DNA of 64,000 nt from Marivita sp. (GTDB taxonomy: Bacteria > Pseudomonadota > Alphaproteobacteria > Rhodobacterales > Rhodobacteraceae): assembly GCF_020055675.1 (NCBI RefSeq), contig NZ_JAIPUS010000001.1:310001-374000 (forward strand), given 5' to 3'. The position numbers were made by a program, and so were the translations under genes. Positions 60,039 through 64,000 of this stretch are shown piece after piece. Numbering within the stretch: the first letter of the stretch is position 1; each line of letters starts with the position of its first letter. A model generated the notes under the pieces. That model saw only the letters and a list, made by a program, of their open reading frames with translations, was not told where the DNA came from and ran no database searches.

Positions 60039-60898
60039 CCGACGCGCCGCTTCTCGACGTGGAAAACCTCTGGGTGAAGTTCCGCACCCGCACAGGTGTC
60101 TTCGACGCTGTGCGGGGGATCTCCTTTACCCTGGGCAAGGAACGGCTTGGCATCGTTGGCGAAAGCGGATCCGGAAAGTCGATGACCGGCCGCGCCGTGC
60201 TGCGTCTGATCCGGCCCCCGGGGTTCATCGAGGCCGACAGGCTGAACGTGCATGGCGAAGACATCCTGTCGCTGCCGGAAAAGGGCATGCGCAAGCTGCG
60301 CGGCGGGCGGGTGTCGATGATCATGCAGGACCCGAAATTCTCGCTCAACCCGGTGATGACGGTGGGTCAGCAACTGGTCGAGGCGCTGCGCGCGCATGAA
60401 AACGTGTCGCGCAGCCAGGCGCACAAGCGCGCCCTGGAGGTGCTTGACGAAGTGGCGATCCGCGATCCCCAGCGGGTCATCGACCTGTATCCGCACGAGG
60501 TGTCGGGCGGCATGGGCCAGCGGATCATGATTGCCATGATGCTGCTGCCCAACCCCGAGATTCTTATCGCCGATGAACCCACCTCGGCGCTGGATGTGTC
60601 GGTGCAGCTTCAGGTGCTCGACATCATCGACAAGCTGGTGCGCGACCGGGGCATGGGGCTGATGTTCATCAGTCACGATTTGAACCTGGTGGCCAAGTTC
60701 TGCGACCGCATCGTCATCATGTATGCCGGCCGCATCGTCGAGACCTGCAAGGCCAGCGAGCTGCGCAACGCGCAACACCCCTACACGCTTGGCCTGCTCA
60801 ATTCGGTGCCCGACCTGGAACGCCCGCGCGATCACCTCGAGGTGCTGAAACGCGATCCGGCCTGGCGCGACGCTCCCTCCGTGAGTGCCCGCCAATGA
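60035..60898 (+). CDS. ABC transporter ATP-binding protein (DppD type)
   Basis: A 287-residue ATPase: Walker A GESGSGKSMTGR near 42, Q-loop MIMQDPKFSLNPVMTVG near 93, signature VSGGMGQRIMIAMMLL near 155, Walker B ILIADEPTSALDVS near 177, switch His in FISHDLN. The C-terminal QHPYTLGLLNSVPDLERP is the oligopeptide-type tail; the Cys cluster often seen there is missing. It works as a heterodimer with the next protein. Confidence 0.95.
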   Translation: MTDAPLLDVENLWVKFRTRTGVFDAVRGISFTLGKERLGIVGESGSGKSMTGRAVLRLIRPPGFIEADRLNVHGEDILSLPEKGMRKLRGGRVSMIMQDPKFSLNPVMTVGQQLVEALRAHENVSRSQAHKRALEVLDEVAIRDPQRVIDLYPHEVSGGMGQRIMIAMMLLPNPEILIADEPTSALDVSVQLQVLDIIDKLVRDRGMGLMFISHDLNLVAKFCDRIVIMYAGRIVETCKASELRNAQHPYTLGLLNSVPDLERPRDHLEVLKRDPAWRDAPSVSARQ

Positions 60899-61647
60899 GT
60901 GCGGTCATGGTCAAGGACCTGAATGTCTGGTTCGGCGTCGGTGCGGATCGCTCCTATGCGGTGCGTGATGTGACTTTCGACGTCGCCGATGGCGAAAGCT
61001 TTGGCCTCGTGGGCGAAAGCGGGTCGGGCAAGTCGACGATCCTGCGCGCCATCGCCGGCCTGGTACCCACGTGGTCGGGCGACATGACGGTCGCGGGCGA
61101 AACCCTTGGACCCAAGCGCAGCAAATCCTTCTACAGCAAGGTGCAGATGGTCTTCCAGGACCCCTACGCGTCGCTGCACCCGCGCCAGACGGTGGATCGG
61201 GTACTTTCCGAGGCGATGGGCCTGCACGGCGTTCAGAACATCAACACCCGCATCGGTAAATTGCTGGATGACGTGGGCCTTGGCGCCGGCTTCCGGTTTC
61301 GGTATCCGCACCAGCTTTCGGGCGGTCAGCGCCAGCGCGTCGCCATTGCGCGGTCGCTGGCCTGCAATCCGTCGATCCTGCTGCTCGATGAACCTACCTC
61401 GGCGCTGGACGTGTCGGTGCAGGCGGAGATCCTCAACCTGCTGGTCGATCTGCGCCGTGAACACAAGCTGACCTACATCATGGTCTCGCATGATCTGGGC
61501 GTCGTCGGTCATCTGTGCGAACGCATCGGCGTGATGCGGGAAGGCCGGTTCGAAGAGGTGCTGACCGTCGAGGACATGCGCCGGTCCAAGGCAGAATCGC
61601 CCTACACTCAGCATCTTCTGGAAAGCTCGATCAACTCGGTTCGGTGA
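60895..61647 (+). CDS. ABC transporter ATP-binding protein (DppF type)
   Basis: A 250-residue ATPase: Walker A GESGSGKSTILR near 40, MVFQDPYASLHPRQTV near 85, signature LSGGQRQRVAIARSL near 142, Walker B SILLLDEPTSALDVS near 160, VSHDLGVV near 198, and a short tail ending SPYTQHLLESSINSVR. It is shorter than usual DppF (about 330) because the C-terminal extension is cut down. It is the last gene of the five-gene transporter set with the dipeptidase in front. No strong terminator is seen after it. Confidence 0.94.
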   Translation: MSAVMVKDLNVWFGVGADRSYAVRDVTFDVADGESFGLVGESGSGKSTILRAIAGLVPTWSGDMTVAGETLGPKRSKSFYSKVQMVFQDPYASLHPRQTVDRVLSEAMGLHGVQNINTRIGKLLDDVGLGAGFRFRYPHQLSGGQRQRVAIARSLACNPSILLLDEPTSALDVSVQAEILNLLVDLRREHKLTYIMVSHDLGVVGHLCERIGVMREGRFEEVLTVEDMRRSKAESPYTQHLLESSINSVR

Positions 61648-61797
61648 AAAAACTGTCCTGCCGAAGTTGAGGCCACACCTGCCGCAACGTTTACACCGTC
61701 GTTTACCGAATCGCGATCAGTAGAATCCGCGTGCTCGAACCGACCGCAGAGCCCGATATAGACACGGGGTGCACACTAACACCATCCATGAACTGAC

Positions 61798-62136
61798 TTG
61801 GTCCAAGTCAAAATGGACCAGTTCGAGGACACACCGCACGGCAAGCGCCTTCGTTTCCGCACCAGCAAGCGCGGCCAGATCGCGTATATCCCAGCCACAT
61901 CAGCGCTTGAGCATCTGATCGCAGAGACGCCCAAGGAGCAAGAGATACTGCTGGTGTCAGAGCTCGGCAGGCCTTTGACCGCCCGTTGGGCATCCAACCA
62001 GATCACCAAGTGGCGGCGAGAGGCGCAGATACCCCCGTGGATCGATGGTCGAGAGATGACCTTGTCTGATACACGCGGGACGGCTGCGACCAGATTGAAA
62101 CGCTCCGAGTTTGTCGGAGACCATCAACTTAAGTAA
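61798..62136 (+). pseudogene. Tyrosine recombinase/phage integrase fragment
   Basis: About 110 residues of an integrase catalytic domain: KRLRFRTSKRGQIAYIPATSALEHLI, PLTARWASNQITKWRREA, and MTLSDTRGTAATRL, in which SDTRG holds one Arg of the R-H-R-Y set. Both ends are missing: a stop lies just upstream, and the frame passes at about 62112 into the end of an insertion element before the second His and the Tyr. It is therefore inactive. It marks a former integrated element, cut by the IS. Confidence 0.75.
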
Positions 62137-62138
62137 GG

Positions 62139-62518
62139 ATGATGGTTATGACAAAAAGCAAAATGGCAAATCGGTATGCGCCCGAGGTCCGCGCACGTGC
62201 GGTCCGGATGGTGTTCGAGCATCAGGGCTCATATGAAACGCGGGCGGGCGCGATTGCGGCCATTGCACCCAAGATTGGCTGCATTCCCCAGACCCTGCGC
62301 GAATGGGTCAAGCAGGCCGAAAAAGACAGCGGGATGCGCGATGGCGTGACCACTGAGGAACGGGACCGGAGTGAGCCATTGAAGGCGCCATTGGTTCAAG
62401 CCCAATGGCGAACGCCCTGGAACGTGAGGTTCGAGAACTGCGCCAGGCGAACGAAATCCTCCGCAAGGCGTCAGCTTATTTTGCGCAGGCGGAACTCGAC
62501 CGCCCACTGAAGCGATGA
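62139..62518 (+). pseudogene. IS3-family transposase orfA, frameshifted
   Basis: The first 75 residues form the HTH_Tnp_1 domain ([39 protein letters not shown]). At about 62370 the frame shifts: the leucine-zipper part [35 protein letters not shown] lies in another frame and ends at 62518. The break contains a hairpin, CGCCATTGG at 62386-62394 with CCAATGGCG at 62402-62410, that appears to be added sequence. Stop overlaps the orfB start (ATGA). Confidence 0.8.
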
Positions 62519-63146
62519 TTGCCTTCATTGAAGACCAGCGCATTGTTTACGGCGTCGAGTCGATCTGCAGGGTTCTGCCGATCGCGCCGTCCATTGCCCG
62601 GCAGGTGATTGCGCAGCAATCTGCCGAGAGGGGACATATTACCACCGCCTGACGTGCCTCGCTGATCCGTCCAAAGCTTCGGAACGCCATCAGCGGGACG
62701 CAGTGCTACGGCCAGAAATCAAGCGTGTCTGGGATGAGAATTACCAGGTCTACGGGGTCCGCAAGGCATGGCATCAGCTGAAGCGCGAGGGCTTTGATCT
62801 GGCGCGTTGCACGGTAGAGCGGCTGATGAAACAGATCGGCATCCGTGGGGCAGTGCGCGACAAGGTGGTCAAAACAACCGTCCCTGACACGTCAGCCCCT
62901 TGTCCGCGTGACAAGGTCAACCGGGTGTTCCGTGCGCCCGCACCGAACCTGTTGTGGGTCAGCGACTTCACCTACGTGTCCACGTGGCAAGGCTTTGTCT
63001 ATGTTGCCTTCGTCATCGACACGTTTGCAGATTGCATTGTCGGCTGGCGGGTCTCACGGTCGGCCAAAACAGACTTTGTTCTCGATGCTTTGGAACAGGC
63101 CCTGCACGATCGACGGCCAGTTCGGAAAAGCGGATTGGGTGTTTAA
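62515..63146 (+). pseudogene. IS3-family transposase orfB (rve integrase), frameshifted and truncated
   Basis: The start [26 protein letters not shown] is in the first frame, which stops at 62650-62652. The shifted frame gives LADPSKASERHQRDAVLRPEIKRVWDENYQVYGVRKAWHQLKREG, then NLLWVSDFTYVSTWQGFVYVAFVIDTFADCIVGWRVS with the first catalytic Asp. It ends at RRPVRKSGLGV before the second Asp (usually HHSDRGSQY) and the Glu, so the protein cannot be active. Confidence 0.85.
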
Positions 63147-63467
63147 TCGCACGTCCGGAGTCAAGCCTTTTGCACAACAGACTGTGGAACCAGAGGCGTC
63201 GTGGTATCGTCCTGGCAGACGCCGTAGCATTTCCGTAGCGACCGGGTACCGCACAAGAGAGACCGCATACCGGGAGCGGGGTTGTTTCCGCGGTTGGCAA
63301 AAGCCGCCGCAGGATGGTCTTCGCAGGATGGCCTTCCTATGTTCAACACGCAGCATCCGAAGGAACTGCATCCAATCTTAACGGAATGGCCAGACCCACG
63401 TCCGCGGCAAGGACGTCCTGCGCGTTTGCTATGGACGCGCTGGAATGGTTGACTTGCGAATTCTTGG
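63147..63467. other. Junction stretch between two insertion sequences
   Basis: About 320 bp between the cut IS3 element and the IS110-type transposase gene. No gene is supported. It probably holds scrambled IS ends and the downstream flank of the IS110 element. Confidence 0.45.
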
Positions 63468-64000
63468 TTACGCGGGAGCGCCGGCCAACTTGTTGAATGG
63501 CTCTCCTGTTTTCAGCATACTGTGCATGATGACGACCAGCTTGCGCGCCACAGCGACTGCCGCGCGCTTGATGCCAAGGCGCTCTCTAAGCTTGAGCCCC
63601 CAATCCTTAAGGCTGCTTTCATGCCGCGAGCTGGGTCGCGTGAGCATCACCACCGCTGCCTCATAAAGAAGGCTACGCAGGTGGCTGTCTCCCCGCCGGG
63701 AGATGTGCCCGTCAAAATCTATTTCTCCGGATTGATAGCGCCGCGTAGTCAACCCAAGCCAGGCACCGACCGAACGCGAACGCTTGAAATTGCACGGATC
63801 CTCAATTGCAGCTGAGAAAGAAAGCGACGTGATGGCCCCGATGCCGGGGATCGTCATCAATAACTGCGTCGCCCTGCTATTCCGTGCCGCGTCCAGCAAC
63901 TGGCGGTCGAGGTTGGCCGTGTGCTTGCGAATGTCGCGCCAAGCATCGAGCAGCGGCAATATGATCCTTGCCAGACCATCATTGCCAGCGAGCAGTTCCC
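63468..64000 (-). CDS. IS110-family transposase, C-terminal part (runs off the window)
   Basis: The frame is open to the last base, so the N-terminal RuvC-like DEDD domain lies outside. Visible are DAWRDIRKHTANLDRQLLDAARNSRATQLLMTIPGIGAITSLSFSAAI, RSVGAWLGLTTRRYQSGEIDFDGHISRRGDSHLRSLLYEAAVVMLTRPS, and KRAAVAVARKLVVIMHSMLKTGEPF. These are the Transposase_20 (IS116/IS110/IS902) domain with its serine, which acts in strand exchange. IS110 elements move by a circular intermediate without terminal inverted repeats; recent work shows they use a bridge RNA encoded in the non-coding end. Confidence 0.9.
   Translation of the reverse strand, partial: ELLAGNDGLARIILPLLDAWRDIRKHTANLDRQLLDAARNSRATQLLMTIPGIGAITSLSFSAAIEDPCNFKRSRSVGAWLGLTTRRYQSGEIDFDGHISRRGDSHLRSLLYEAAVVMLTRPSSRHESSLKDWGLKLRERLGIKRAAVAVARKLVVIMHSMLKTGEPFNKLAGAPA

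Larger units (their letters stand above)
62112..63146 (+). mobile_element. Decayed IS3-family insertion sequence
   Basis: The left end is placed at TGTCGGAGACC (62112-62122), where the integrase frame is broken. Both IS3 transposase genes follow in order, orfA and orfB, each with frameshifts, and the right part after the D-D catalytic segment is gone, ending near 63146. No right inverted repeat is found. The copy is defective. Confidence 0.75.

Overview
The window looks like chromosomal DNA of a GC-rich alphaproteobacterium, most likely a marine Rhodobacteraceae (Roseobacter group). This rests on gene content and arrangement (hisB-hisH-hisA and hisF-hisE, tandem tRNA-Gly(GCC), TRAP transporters, BKACE and MCE systems, proteins with Hint and DUF4214-like domains), not on a database search. 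Most of it is ordinary core and accessory metabolism. The right end, from about 61.7 kb, is a scar of mobile DNA.

Layout. 0-5.5 kb: end of an EamA transporter, septation protein IspZ/YciB, a fossil of a type III ornithine-decarboxylase-like enzyme, an orphan molybdopterin hydroxylase subunit, a DUF2235 hydrolase and a CoA-binding protein. 5.5-10.4 kb: histidine biosynthesis genes on the minus strand (hisB, hisH, hisA, then hisF, hisE), split by two plus-strand genes, followed by two identical tRNA-Gly genes. 11-16 kb: a two-gene RND efflux system and a universal stress protein. 16-20.6 kb: two methyltransferases, a tiny membrane protein, and an alkaline phosphatase behind a Pho-box-like inverted repeat. 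20.7-24 kb: a probably zinc-responsive operon (DUF3299 protein, ABC ATPase, FtsX-like permease, His-rich periplasmic protein). 24.7-33.5 kb: a secreted 5'-nucleotidase-like enzyme, an MlaE/F/D/PqiC-type lipid transporter, a decayed hybrid histidine kinase and a Hint-domain protein.

33.7-47.7 kb is a sugar-acid catabolic island: KDG kinase, KduD, BKACE enzyme, SDRs, a TRAP transporter, an FAH-family hydrolase, a D-2-hydroxyacid dehydrogenase, a beta-hydroxyacid dehydrogenase and a UxaA-type dehydratase. Its regulator is unusual: a GntR/FCD repressor is fused in one reading frame to a complete Ldh2-family dehydrogenase. The same perfect operator-like inverted repeat, GTGATAT-N5-ATATCAC, lies upstream of that fusion gene (which leads the TRAP genes) and of the dehydratase operon. 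This suggests one regulon linking uptake and dehydration/oxidation of a sugar acid. It is the most interesting system in the window.

48-54.9 kb: a SUOX-fold periplasmic protein lacking the usual cysteine, coupled to a sensor kinase and facing a LuxR-type response regulator; a membrane protein; a VWA protein; an intergenic block of repeats with CRISPR-like spacing; and an aldo/keto reductase preceded by a coupled 51-residue gene. 55.4-61.6 kb: a membrane dipeptidase and a complete dipeptide/oligopeptide ABC transporter in one operon. 61.7-64 kb: a truncated tyrosine recombinase, a decayed IS3-family element and an IS110-family transposase running off the end.
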